This document shows, in pieces, positions 26,401 to 33,863 of a stretch of DNA of 64,000 bases (the first letter of the stretch is position 1; every line of letters begins with the position of its first letter). The stretch is taken from contig JADZEX010000020.1 in assembly GCA_020850355.1 (NCBI GenBank), positions 124,001-188,000 on the forward strand, read 5' to 3'. The DNA is from Fimbriimonadaceae bacterium (GTDB lineage Bacteria; Armatimonadota; UBA10988). The position numbers were made by a program, and so were the translations under genes. The notes beneath the pieces were generated by a model. The model searched no databases and was not told the DNA's origin. It worked only from the letters and a program-made list of their open reading frames with translations.

Positions 26401-28093
26401 CCACCAGCGCGTGCGGCACCGGGGTGTTTGGCAAGAACGTCTTCTTGCGCTCGAACTCGTAGATCATCCCGGCCAGCGGCTGGTACTTGTAGGGCAGCCG
26501 CTTGACCCGCCGCAGCCCGTCGCTGACCAGTCCGCGGTCGTCGGCCGCGGCGGCCAGGACCGCGCAGACGGCCTGCGTCTGGCGCAGCAGGTTGGCCTGG
26601 TTGAGGAACTCCGGCCGGTCGCTGGGGGTGTCGACCCGCGGCCGGGAGTCCTCGATGGTGAACAGCGTCACCGCCGGTCGGCCGGCCTGCACCAGCGGCT
26701 CGGCATCGCTGGCGAACTGGTCGGGGACCCAACTGTCCCAGGCCCGGTCCTGCGCCGGGTTGACGCAGTCGACTACCGCGCCAGGCAGCCCAGCGCTCCC
26801 TCCATAGCCGACGAAACGCTTGCCGAGCGGCGACAGGAAGCGCAGCAGGCTGTTGTCGCCGTAGAAGTGACCGGCGTGGAAGATGCCCAGGCGGTTGCTG
26901 CCGCTGGAAAGGTCCAGGGCGATGCTGAGGGTGTAGTCGAAGTTGGCGTAGAACTCGCTGGCGAGCTCCGCATCCTGCTGCGCGATGGCCTGCTGGACCG
27001 CCAGCTCCTGCCGCCAGATCGCCAACTCGGCGGCGGCGAGGCGCGGCTCGGCGGCCTGCTGGAGCTGCTGCAACTCGGTTACCAGCGCGCGGTTGGCGGC
27101 GTCGATCTGCGGCCAGGCCTGCGGCCAGCGGTCGCGGGGATGCTCGCGGCGCAGCACGTTGGCGAAGGCCCGCGCCCCGGCCAGGGCCTGGTGATGCGCG
27201 TCGAGCGCCACGAACAGCACCGTCCGCGCCGGCTGGTGCTCAAACAGCAGCCGCGCCGCCTCCAAGAGCGCCGCCAGGCCGCCAAGCTGCTCGGCGCCGG
27301 GGGCCGCTTCGAGCACCACCGAGCTGCTGTCGTAGTAGGCCGTGACGATCAGGCACTCCCGCCGCAGCGTCTCGTCGCGGCCGGGCAGGAACCCAAGGAT
27401 GTTGTTGCCTTCGACCATCCGCCAGTCGGCCGCCGCCTGGATCTGCCCGCGGCCGAGCTCCCGGCCGCGCGGACCGTTCGCCAGCAGCGCGGCGGCGACG
27501 GCTTGCGACAACCAGAAGCGCGGCACGTCGACCGGGGTGTTGAGCACCTTGGTGCTCAACTCGCCACGCCCGGCATGGGCCGTCTCGACGAAGACCACCG
27601 CGCCCGCGCCGAGCAAGGCGGCATCCAGCCAGCGCTGCCCGCAGTCGGCCGCGACCAGCACAATCGCGCCGTCGAGGTTGCGCCCGCGGTACCGCCCCAG
27701 GTCGCCGTCGACCGCGTCGACCACCGGTCCCGCCAGCCCGCCGACCGGCAGCGCGCTGAGCCGTACCAGATTCGGGGCGAGGGTCCCCAGCGGCAGCCGC
27801 TGCCCGGCGAGGGTCAGCCAGGCGCCCTGGCTCTGCGGCACCGGCAGCAGGAAGCGCTGTCGCACGACGCTCTGCAGGCCGAGTTCGCGGAACCGCGCTT
27901 CGATCATCGCGGCGGCGCCCTGACCGCCGGAGGCGCCCGGCGCGCGGGGCGCAATGTTGCAGAAGCGCTGCTGGTACTCGCGCAGCAGCGTCGGCGAGAC
28001 GCCCGCGGCGACTTCCGCCGGCCCCGCCGCCAGCGGCGCCAGAGCCAGCAGCAGCGCCGTCAGCGCCAGGCGGCTAGCCGAACCAGATGCCAT
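23468..28093 (-). CDS. Giant fusion of a degenerate M28 peptidase domain and an FtsX/MacB-type permease
   Basis: 1541 residues from the ATG at 28093 (GGAG upstream, signal peptide ASGSASRLALTALLLALAPL). Residues about 30-480 have the M28 aminopeptidase outline, but the metal site is lost: the HYD histidine is Tyr253 (YYDSSS), the bridging Asp is Gln269, and the Glu-Glu pair is His300-His301 (ALDAHHQALAG). A beta-rich region follows (500-830), then an FtsX-like permease with about eight membrane helices, including RRPLRTALTAVTLILLTF and a C-terminal LIVLNTMLGAVMERFREIGI segment, and a soluble tail. FtsX permeases usually pair with a MacB/LolD-type ATPase; none is adjacent. It overlaps both neighbours in its operon. 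The architecture is clear, the function unknown. Confidence 0.85.
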   Translation of the reverse strand: MASGSASRLALTALLLALAPLAAGPAEVAAGVSPTLLREYQQRFCNIAPRAPGASGGQGAAAMIEARFRELGLQSVVRQRFLLPVPQSQGAWLTLAGQRLPLGTLAPNLVRLSALPVGGLAGPVVDAVDGDLGRYRGRNLDGAIVLVAADCGQRWLDAALLGAGAVVFVETAHAGRGELSTKVLNTPVDVPRFWLSQAVAAALLANGPRGRELGRGQIQAAADWRMVEGNNILGFLPGRDETLRRECLIVTAYYDSSSVVLEAAPGAEQLGGLAALLEAARLLFEHQPARTVLFVALDAHHQALAGARAFANVLRREHPRDRWPQAWPQIDAANRALVTELQQLQQAAEPRLAAAELAIWRQELAVQQAIAQQDAELASEFYANFDYTLSIALDLSSGSNRLGIFHAGHFYGDNSLLRFLSPLGKRFVGYGGSAGLPGAVVDCVNPAQDRAWDSWVPDQFASDAEPLVQAGRPAVTLFTIEDSRPRVDTPSDRPEFLNQANLLRQTQAVCAVLAAAADDRGLVSDGLRRVKRLPYKYQPLAGMIYEFERKKTFLPNTPVPHALVVLKNDAVSMMGVRPDILTMADARGDWRLVGQPDSATLKIDAYGIEPGTGQISYAPDLGPEGELKYPRLTQGRSGLRRPLIVFPCQPLSLFDLTDERYFETLQQLYIYDARTDSEPRTFGYELPVHSPPAKITGTVSASYVEPVAVVYAPRAMRVKVTMGMGLLGLRLILVNATPQTPEGEGFDPAATPRLVRTSYQAALDMWRVDEFRMQRQRGFGISSLRLDDLHGKAKQYLDTASAALQARDWAAHLAAARTAWAFEARAYPDVRGTESDTIKGVLFYLALLLPFAFFAERLLFAAPRIQDQILKTIAIFVVVYCALNAVHPAFRLLDTPWIILLGFVIMSLATLVIAIVSRRFNEELQVLQQAVSGQHTADVSRAGTLGAAFALGISNMRRRPLRTALTAVTLILLTFTVLSFTSVKTGLRSNELPVQTQVVYPGLLVRDPVWSALEQPTARILGNQFGRQGLVTARCWLVSSQLDKQLKLNIANAAGGGDPLVINAILGVTAEEPAVSGLGRQMGAGRWFRPGEQNVCIVPSSVAAKLKLQPTGEPGVFGRVAAFGSSLAVIGVLEDSALDQVVDLDGEPLTPVDFSKLEPEKLKMLTDQQAQKLKLGSVAPPPIDRYTHYAAEAQILLPFDRVMALGGTLRSVAVRFGDERQVHPAAKALMDRFELSAYGAGEGRVALYSSIGSTGVSGLTTVVIPLIIAALIVLNTMLGAVMERFREIGIFSSIGLAPAHVATLFLAESCVFANLGVILGYLLGQAVAKLVTWAVSQQYLGGLAGISLNYSSTATVGVAAIIIATVLLSSLYPARKAARAATPDVERRWRLPVPDGHVMRFRLPFMLTGRDGLACNTFLREYFDSYVDFAGGDFYCDRTDFAPRPGGGLRLAFTVWLAPYDLGVSQRVELLTIPEPDDPQVYAVDIGIERISGDDNGWRRTNWLFINILRQQFLIWRTVAPPQRAAYAERGAAALRGEVAA

Positions 28094-30047
28094 ACTTCTC
28101 CGCCAGCTCTTCATTGAAGACCGCCACCGTGCCCCAGAGCACCCCGGCCGTGAAGAAGTGCCCCAGCACAATCCCCACGAACAGCGGGATCAACTGCTTG
28201 TAGAGCCGCACCCCACCGACCCGCAGGATGCCGCTCTTGACGATCCAGACCAGCAGCGAGGGTCCCCACATGTGGGGATGCGCCAAGGTCATCGCGAAGC
28301 CCAGCGGGTGGAGCGGGAACCGCAGGAAGGCCGCTCGCAGGACCACCAGCCCGCCGGTGATCAGGAACCCGGTGAAGAGCGCCAGGTTGCGCCGCAGGTC
28401 CGGCGCCAGGGGGCTCTTGATCCACGTCGCGATATCGGTCTGCGCGTCGCGCATCAGCTTGATGCGGTAGCCGCCGTCGGTGGTGCCGCGCTCCAGGACG
28501 TTGCCGCCGTACTGGTAAAAGGTGTCGAGATGCGACCAGGCGGCCAGCCCGAAGCCGATCACCGCCGCCAGCAGCAGCGCCCAGACCAGGTCGCGCCGCC
28601 GGGCGTGGACCTCGTCACCCAGCCGCAAGGCCTCGATCTGGCTGCCCGCGGTGGTCGGGTAGAAGCCGCGCGCCAGCCAGGCGAAGCCATGCAAGATGGC
28701 CAGCGACTGGAAGTTCTCGCCCGGCGCCAGCCGCGCGGAGCCGAACAGGTTGGTGAGGCACTTCTGCTGCTCCCAGTACGGGAACAGCCAGACCATCGGC
28801 GCCCCGGTCTCGGCGCGGATCCGGGTGTAGGTCAGCGCCACCCCGAGGATCAGGCCGAAGTAGAGCAGCGCCAGCCAGAGCGCCATGCCCGCCAGGACCG
28901 CCCAGCCGAGGATGAACGCCAGGCAGACCACCAGCCCGGCGAAGGCCGCCCGGTAGCTCACGGCTTCACCCGCATCGAGACCCGGGTCACCGCGCCCTAC
29001 CACGCGCTGCAGCGCGGCCCAGAGATGCCGTCGGCCGACCCAGACGACGAACAGCGTCAGTGCCAGGTAGCCGCCCATGCAGAGTTCGCGGTCGAACGGG
29101 AAGCCCGGAATGCGGTCGGCCGCGCCGGTCATCGTGGCCAGCACCTTGCTCAGCCGGACCAACAGATAGAAGACCCAACAGGAGAGCGTGATCTCGGTCG
29201 ACATGAGGTAGCCGAGGCCGAAGATCTCCGGTCGCCAGGCGATGTTCAGGTCGGACAGTGCGCTCCAGGGGCGTTCGGTGAACAGTCCGCCGACCTGAAA
29301 CCCGACCCCGGGCGCGGGGACCGCCGGGTTCACAGCGTGCAGCATGTTGAGCAGATTGTAGATGAACGAGACGCCGATACCGACCCAGAACAGCGGGTTC
29401 CGCAGCACCGTGGCGAGGCCGCGCTGGTTGTCCGGGGTGAGCGTCAGGACGAACTGCACCAGCGGGAAGCTGAGCCGCTCGCGCTCGGTCCACTGTTTGC
29501 GCAACAGCAGGTTGAGGCACAGCATCGCGCCGAAGATGGCCAGGGCGAAAAGGCCCCACAGCAGCATCGGCTGCAGCCAGACGCCCCAGGGCACGGCCTC
29601 GCCCGCGGCGCCTTCGTAGAGTTCTCGAATCACCTCGGGGTCGCGCGGGCCGTACCAGCTCGGAATCAGCTCCCAGATCTGCGCCAGGCCGTTCTCGGGA
29701 GTCGCGAAGTACTGCGCGACGTTGGTGGCCGGCAGCATCATCCGCATCATGCCGACCGAGCTGAAGGTCGGCGCCACCGACATCACCACGAAGATCACCA
29801 CCAGCTCGGCGCGGCGGAGCGCCAGGCGGGGGTGCAAGCGGGTCAGCAGCGGATTGAGCAGCAGGAACAGCGCCAGCGCGGCGACCGCCGGGACGACCGG
29901 GACGGCCTCGCTGATCTGCGTGGTGTGGCTGATCATCTCGACCCGGCGAATCCAGAGCGTGGCCCCAAACGCCAGGGCCAACGCCAGCACGAGCGAGCGG
30001 AGCGTCAGTCCGCGCTCCAGGGGAGCCGGTCGATCGGGCGGTTCCAC
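28074..30047 (-). CDS. DUF6785/DUF6784 multi-pass membrane protein (OPT-transporter-like)
   Basis: 657 residues from the GTG at 30047; GGAGG lies 8 bases upstream. About 14 membrane helices fill the chain. Recognised features are LRSLVLALALAFGATLW at the start, SYRAAFAGLVVCLAFILGWA in the middle and a C-terminal LAHPHMWGPSLLVWIVKSG, as I recall for DUF6785/DUF6784 proteins of Planctomycetes, Armatimonadota and relatives. These look distantly like oligopeptide (OPT) transporters, but no substrate is known. Its end overlaps the FtsX-fusion start by 20 bases, and it is the first gene behind a strong promoter. I infer a transport or export role shared with the next two genes. Confidence 0.82.
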   Translation of the reverse strand: MEPPDRPAPLERGLTLRSLVLALALAFGATLWIRRVEMISHTTQISEAVPVVPAVAALALFLLLNPLLTRLHPRLALRRAELVVIFVVMSVAPTFSSVGMMRMMLPATNVAQYFATPENGLAQIWELIPSWYGPRDPEVIRELYEGAAGEAVPWGVWLQPMLLWGLFALAIFGAMLCLNLLLRKQWTERERLSFPLVQFVLTLTPDNQRGLATVLRNPLFWVGIGVSFIYNLLNMLHAVNPAVPAPGVGFQVGGLFTERPWSALSDLNIAWRPEIFGLGYLMSTEITLSCWVFYLLVRLSKVLATMTGAADRIPGFPFDRELCMGGYLALTLFVVWVGRRHLWAALQRVVGRGDPGLDAGEAVSYRAAFAGLVVCLAFILGWAVLAGMALWLALLYFGLILGVALTYTRIRAETGAPMVWLFPYWEQQKCLTNLFGSARLAPGENFQSLAILHGFAWLARGFYPTTAGSQIEALRLGDEVHARRRDLVWALLLAAVIGFGLAAWSHLDTFYQYGGNVLERGTTDGGYRIKLMRDAQTDIATWIKSPLAPDLRRNLALFTGFLITGGLVVLRAAFLRFPLHPLGFAMTLAHPHMWGPSLLVWIVKSGILRVGGVRLYKQLIPLFVGIVLGHFFTAGVLWGTVAVFNEELAEKYGIWFG

Positions 30048-30081
30048 GCGCCACACCTCCACGCTGTTGCAGCCCGCCCGG

Positions 30082-30110
30082 ACATTACCGCAGCGCGATC
30101 CGCGCGTCAA
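30082..30110 (-). promoter_or_regulatory. Promoter of the DUF6785 / degenerate M28-FtsX / binding-protein operon
   Basis: On the minus strand, TTGACG (30110-30105) and TAATGT (30087-30082) are separated by 17 bases. The start near 30075 leaves a leader of about 28 bases that contains GGAGG before the GTG at 30047. No other promoter is seen for the two downstream genes. Confidence 0.65.
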
Positions 30111-30138
30111 GCCTCGGCCAGCCGCGCATTATGGTACG

Positions 30139-31197
30139 ATGCGCCGACCGGAGTTGCTGGTGGCCACCCGCTATCTACGCCCCGCCGACGGCCTGCTGGC
30201 CCGCGCCCGCGCCACGTCGCGGCCGTTCCACTTCAGCGGTACCGATCCCGTCGCCTGGGCAGCCTGGCGGCGCGGCTTGTGGAGCGCCCTGCAGCAGCGG
30301 CTGGGGCCGTTCCCGGAGAGCTGCCCGCTGGACGCCGAGGTCACCGCCACCGTGGACTGCGGCCGCTACCGGCGGGAGCGGGTGCTCTTCAACAGCGAGC
30401 CCTACAGCACCGTCGCCGCCTGGGTGCTGGTGCCCCACGGGGTCGACGCGGCGCACCCCGCGCCGGCGGTGCTCTGCTGTCACGGTCACGGCCCCCACGG
30501 CAAGAACGCCCTGGTCGGCCTGACCCTCGACGAGCAGCCGCTGGAGCGCGACATCTACCTCTCGCTGGGCAGCCGCCTGGCCGAACGAGGCTACGTGGTG
30601 ATCGCACCCGACTGGCGCGGCTTTGGCGAGCGGATGGACACCGACGAGTGGGTCCGCCGGCCCGGCCGCGACGGCTGCAATGTGCTCTATCTGGCCGCCG
30701 GCTACTTCGGCTTCCATCTGCTGACCCTCAACATCCACGACGGCCTACGCTGCATCGACTACCTGCTGACCCGCCCCGAGGTCGCTGGCGACCGGCTGGG
30801 AGTCACCGGCCTCAGCTTCGGCGGGACCATGACCACCTGGCTGGCGGCGCTCGACGAACGCCTCGCCTGCGCCGGGATCTGCTGCTACCTGAGCACCCTC
30901 CACGACGCCCTCGAACGCGCCAACTTCTGCGGCTCGCAGTACGTCCCCGGGCTGGGCGAGCTGGCCGACCTCAGCGACCTCGGCGGCCTGATCGCGCCCC
31001 GGCCGCTGCTGGCCGAGATCGGCGAGCAGGACCTCTGCTTCACCATCGACGACGCCCAGGCCGCGTGTGACCAGGTCGCTGCGATCTACGCCGCCGCCGG
31101 CGTGCCCGAGCGCTTCGCCGTGGATCGCTTCGCGGGCGGACACGAGGTCCATGGGGTCGAGCTGCTGGCCTGGTTCGACCGCTGGCTGCGCCGATGA
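30139..31197 (+). CDS. Dienelactone-hydrolase-type alpha/beta hydrolase
   Basis: 352 residues with a complete catalytic triad as judged from position: Ser226 in TGLSFGGT, Asp298 in IGEQD and His335 in GGHEVHG. The oxyanion segment is PAVLCCHGHGPHGKNALVG and a WRGFGERMDTDEW segment precedes the nucleophile, like the acetylxylan-esterase/7-type hydrolases (Abhydrolase_7) that act on acylated sugars or lactones. The ATG at 30139 is chosen from the frame; no ribosome site is visible, so a leaderless transcript is possible. It leads a run of four genes overlapping by 4 bases, followed by rapZ. Confidence 0.85.
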   Translation: MRRPELLVATRYLRPADGLLARARATSRPFHFSGTDPVAWAAWRRGLWSALQQRLGPFPESCPLDAEVTATVDCGRYRRERVLFNSEPYSTVAAWVLVPHGVDAAHPAPAVLCCHGHGPHGKNALVGLTLDEQPLERDIYLSLGSRLAERGYVVIAPDWRGFGERMDTDEWVRRPGRDGCNVLYLAAGYFGFHLLTLNIHDGLRCIDYLLTRPEVAGDRLGVTGLSFGGTMTTWLAALDERLACAGICCYLSTLHDALERANFCGSQYVPGLGELADLSDLGGLIAPRPLLAEIGEQDLCFTIDDAQAACDQVAAIYAAAGVPERFAVDRFAGGHEVHGVELLAWFDRWLRR

Positions 31198-32060
31198 GTC
31201 CCCCACCCCGGCTGGGCGGCCAGACCTGCTGGATCGACACGCCCGCCGGCCCCCTGGCGGCCGAAAGCGTTGGCAGCGGGCCGCTGCTGCTGGCCGTGCA
31301 CGACCTCGAGCCGGGCGCCGGCCGGGCCGAGTGGGGGCCGCTCGCCGCACTGCTTGACGGCTACCGCCTGCTGGCGCTGGACCTCCCCGGCTGCGGCGAC
31401 ACGGCAGCCCCCGCGCTGGACGCGGCCACGATGCTCACCGCCCTGCGGGCGGCGAGCGCGGCGGTCGGACCGTGCCACCTGCTGGGCCGCGGCTGGGGCG
31501 CGGCCTACCTGACGCACCTCGCGGCCGGGCAGCCGGACCAGCACCCCACGCTGCTGGCAATCGCCCCCGAGGGCCTGCGCCCCCGTCCCGCGGCCACGGC
31601 TGCGCTGTGGGAACTGCAAGCCGCGGTCGCCGAGCTGCTGACGCCCGCGGCCCTGACCGACTGGTTGCGCTGCGAGGTCTGGTGGCAGCCGGCCGCGGTG
31701 ACGCCGGAGCTGGTGGCGGCGGTGGCTGCCCGCAGCCGGCCGGAGCTGCTGGCGCTGCTGGCGGCCGGTCGGCTGGAGGTGGACATTCGGCAGGCCTGGA
31801 TCGACGCCCCGCAGCCGGTGTTGCTGCTGTGGGGCGAGGCCTGCGAGAACCCGCCGTGGGACGACGCTGCGGACTTCATCATGCCGCTGCGGCCGAATGC
31901 CCCGTTCATGATGATCGACCGGCGGCCGGTCGGGGTGTGGAAGCGGAGTGTCACCTACAAGAGCATCGCGGCGACGCGCCGGGTGCCGCACCTCGAACGG
32001 CCGGGCGCGGTCGCCGCGGTGATCCGCGAGTTTCTGAGCTGGCCCGTAGAGACGCCATGA
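31194..32060 (+). CDS. Alpha/beta hydrolase-fold protein lacking the nucleophile serine
   Basis: 288 residues with the alpha/beta hydrolase layout: a VHDLEPG oxyanion region, then LLALDLPGCGDT, then the nucleophile elbow, which reads GRGWG (98-102), where GxSxG would be expected. Gly100 thus replaces the catalytic serine. A C-terminal His in PHLERPGAVAAVIREFL is retained. It is therefore probably a non-catalytic relative, perhaps a binding or regulatory protein, unless another residue serves. It overlaps the preceding hydrolase and the following ogt by 4 bases each, so all are coupled. Confidence 0.74.
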   Translation: MSPPPRLGGQTCWIDTPAGPLAAESVGSGPLLLAVHDLEPGAGRAEWGPLAALLDGYRLLALDLPGCGDTAAPALDAATMLTALRAASAAVGPCHLLGRGWGAAYLTHLAAGQPDQHPTLLAIAPEGLRPRPAATAALWELQAAVAELLTPAALTDWLRCEVWWQPAAVTPELVAAVAARSRPELLALLAAGRLEVDIRQAWIDAPQPVLLLWGEACENPPWDDAADFIMPLRPNAPFMMIDRRPVGVWKRSVTYKSIAATRRVPHLERPGAVAAVIREFLSWPVETP

Positions 32061-32551
32061 GCTGCTATCGGTTGGAGACCCCGCTTGGTTGGATCGGCTG
32101 GCGCGAGGGCCCGCACGGGCTGCAACGCCTGGTCCTGCCGCTGCCGGAGTGGGGCCAACTCGTCGCCGACCTGGGCGGCGAGCCGCAAGCGCCGCCGGTC
32201 GGTCAGCCCGTCGCCGCGGCCTTCGCCGCGTTCTGGGCCGGCCAGCCGACCGACCTCGGCTGGATCGTCCTCGACCAGCGGGGCAGCTCGCCGTTCGCGT
32301 CGGCCGTGCGGCAAGTGGTGCGCGGCATCCCGTGGGGTGCTACGATGACCTATGGCGAGGTGGCCCGCGCGGCTGGTCGCCCCGGCGCCGCGCGAGCGGT
32401 GGGGCAGGTCATGCGGCTCAACCCGTTCGCGCCGGTGGTGCCCTGCCACCGGGTGCTCGCCGCGGCCGGCCTGGGCGGCTTCGGCGGCCAGACGGGCGGG
32501 CGCGAGTTGCGACTCAAGGAGCAGATGCTGCGGGCGGAGGGTAGACCATGA
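32057..32551 (+). CDS. ogt: Methylated-DNA--protein-cysteine methyltransferase
   Basis: 164 residues. The alkyl-acceptor site is PCHRV (129-133) with Cys130. TYGEVARAAGRPGAARAVG (99-117) is the DNA-recognition helix region including the arginine finger, and GFGG follows. It removes alkyl groups from O6-alkylguanine by irreversible transfer to Cys130. The N-terminal domain is short and lacks the Ada DNA-binding part. Coupled by 4-base overlaps on both sides to unrelated-looking genes, which suggests an operon of convenience. Confidence 0.93.
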   Translation: MSCYRLETPLGWIGWREGPHGLQRLVLPLPEWGQLVADLGGEPQAPPVGQPVAAAFAAFWAGQPTDLGWIVLDQRGSSPFASAVRQVVRGIPWGATMTYGEVARAAGRPGAARAVGQVMRLNPFAPVVPCHRVLAAAGLGGFGGQTGGRELRLKEQMLRAEGRP

Positions 32552-32985
32552 AGGGCTTTGTGCTGCGCTGCCTGGTGAACGCCGGGGTGCTGCTGGTGGT
32601 GGCCAACCAGATCGACGGTCGCGGCCCCGGCGGGCGCGACATCTTCGAGGTCAGCGGCTTCGGCGCGGCGGTCGGTGCGGTGCTCTGCATCGCCGTCGTC
32701 AATGCGCTGCTGCAGCCGTTGGCCAGCATCATCAGGGCGCTCGGCTGTGTCTTCAACGTGCTCACCCTCGGCCTGTTCGGCCTGGCGCTGTCGTTCGCCG
32801 CCTACACCGCGGCGTTCTGGGTGATCGGCACCTTCGACCCCTTCGGCGGGTTCAATGTCGCCGGGCTCCGTGAGGCGGCCATCGGCGCCTGCTGGCTGTC
32901 CATCGCCAACGCGCTGCTGACGCCCCTGACCCGCGAGCCGGACGACCGGGACGAGCCGCGACGGCGACCCGAGGAACGGCGGTAG
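32548..32985 (+). CDS. Small four-helix membrane protein (phage holin 4/DUF4-type superfamily)
   Basis: 145 residues with four membrane segments (about 6-22, 38-60, 66-92 and 100-122) and a charged basic C-terminal tail rich in Arg and Glu. It resembles the family of small integral membrane proteins annotated as Phage_holin_4_2 or mycobacterial four-TMS proteins; function unknown despite the phage label. No phage genes are near, so it is most likely a chromosomal envelope protein. The ATG overlaps the ogt stop by 4 bases. Confidence 0.75.
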   Translation: MKGFVLRCLVNAGVLLVVANQIDGRGPGGRDIFEVSGFGAAVGAVLCIAVVNALLQPLASIIRALGCVFNVLTLGLFGLALSFAAYTAAFWVIGTFDPFGGFNVAGLREAAIGACWLSIANALLTPLTREPDDRDEPRRRPEERR

Positions 32986-32988
32986 ACC

Positions 32989-33858
32989 ATGAGCAGCACC
33001 GAGCTGGTGATCATCACCGGGCTCTCGGGCGCCGGGAAGTCGACCGCCATCCGCTGCTTCGAGGAGATGGGCTTCTTCACCGTCGACAACATGCCGCCGG
33101 CGCTGCTGCCGCTGTTCGTGAAGCTCTGCAACGAGCGCGCCCAACCAGTCCGGCACGTCGCCGCGGTGGTCGACGTGCGCGGCGGCAGTTTCTTCGACGA
33201 TGTCCGCGCGGCGCTCGACGAGTTGGACGAAGCCAGCGTGCCGTACCGCATTCTGTTCCTCGACGCCAGCACCGAGTCGCTGCTGCAGCGGTTCAAAGAA
33301 CATCGCTTCCCGCACCCGCTGGCGCACCTCTCGGAGAGCTTGCTGGACTGCCTGGAGACCGAGCGGCGGCTGCTGGAGGAACTGAAGGGCCGCGCCAGCG
33401 TGGTGCAGGACACCTCGCGGCAGACCGTCCGCCAACTGCGGGGCGAGATCCTGCGGCTGTTCTCGCCCGAGGAGGGGCCCCGGCGGCGGACCATTCTGGT
33501 CACCAGCTTCGGCTTCAAGTACGGGCTGCCCCCCGATGTCGACTACCTCTTCGACGTGCGCTACCTGCGGAACCCCTACCACGACGAAGCGCTGCGCCCG
33601 CATACCGGCGAAAACCCCGACGTCCGTGCCTACATCGAAGCCGATCCTCGCACGGCGGAACTGCGCGCCCGGCTGGCCGACTGGCTGACCTTCGTGCTGC
33701 CCGGCCATTGGGACGAGGGCCGCTGGTACGTTGGCGTCGGCATCGGCTGCACCGGCGGCAAGCACCGCAGCGTGATGTTGGCCTGCGACGTCGCCGCCTG
33801 GTGCGAGTCCGCCGGCTACCGCGCCGTGCTGCGCCACCGCGACCGCGGCCGCGAGTAG
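32989..33858 (+). CDS. rapZ: RNase adapter/P-loop protein RapZ
   Basis: 289 residues. Walker A is GLSGAGKS (11-18). The family's DNMPPALLP segment follows, and the C-terminal domain carries GVGIGCTGGKHRSVMLA, the binding pocket described for RapZ. In enterobacteria RapZ senses glucosamine-6-phosphate and steers RNase E cleavage of GlmZ. In other bacteria (YvcJ) it is a GTPase/kinase-like protein of less certain role. The usual rpoN-hpf-ptsN neighbours are absent here. It starts 3 bases after the preceding gene and ends 5 bases before a convergent gene. Confidence 0.9.
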   Translation: MSSTELVIITGLSGAGKSTAIRCFEEMGFFTVDNMPPALLPLFVKLCNERAQPVRHVAAVVDVRGGSFFDDVRAALDELDEASVPYRILFLDASTESLLQRFKEHRFPHPLAHLSESLLDCLETERRLLEELKGRASVVQDTSRQTVRQLRGEILRLFSPEEGPRRRTILVTSFGFKYGLPPDVDYLFDVRYLRNPYHDEALRPHTGENPDVRAYIEADPRTAELRARLADWLTFVLPGHWDEGRWYVGVGIGCTGGKHRSVMLACDVAAWCESAGYRAVLRHRDRGRE

Positions 33859-33863
33859 GGCGC

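Noticed and set aside
23903-28117. Two long plus-strand frames opposite the M28/FtsX fusion (23903-25996 and 26411-28117)
   Set aside because: Gln/Arg/His-rich shadow translations without domains. The minus-strand frame has signal peptide, permease helices and coupling to both neighbours.
32548-32985. Prophage remnant suggested by the holin-like family name
   Set aside because: No phage structural, lysis or integrase gene is nearby. The gene is embedded by overlaps in a chromosomal operon.
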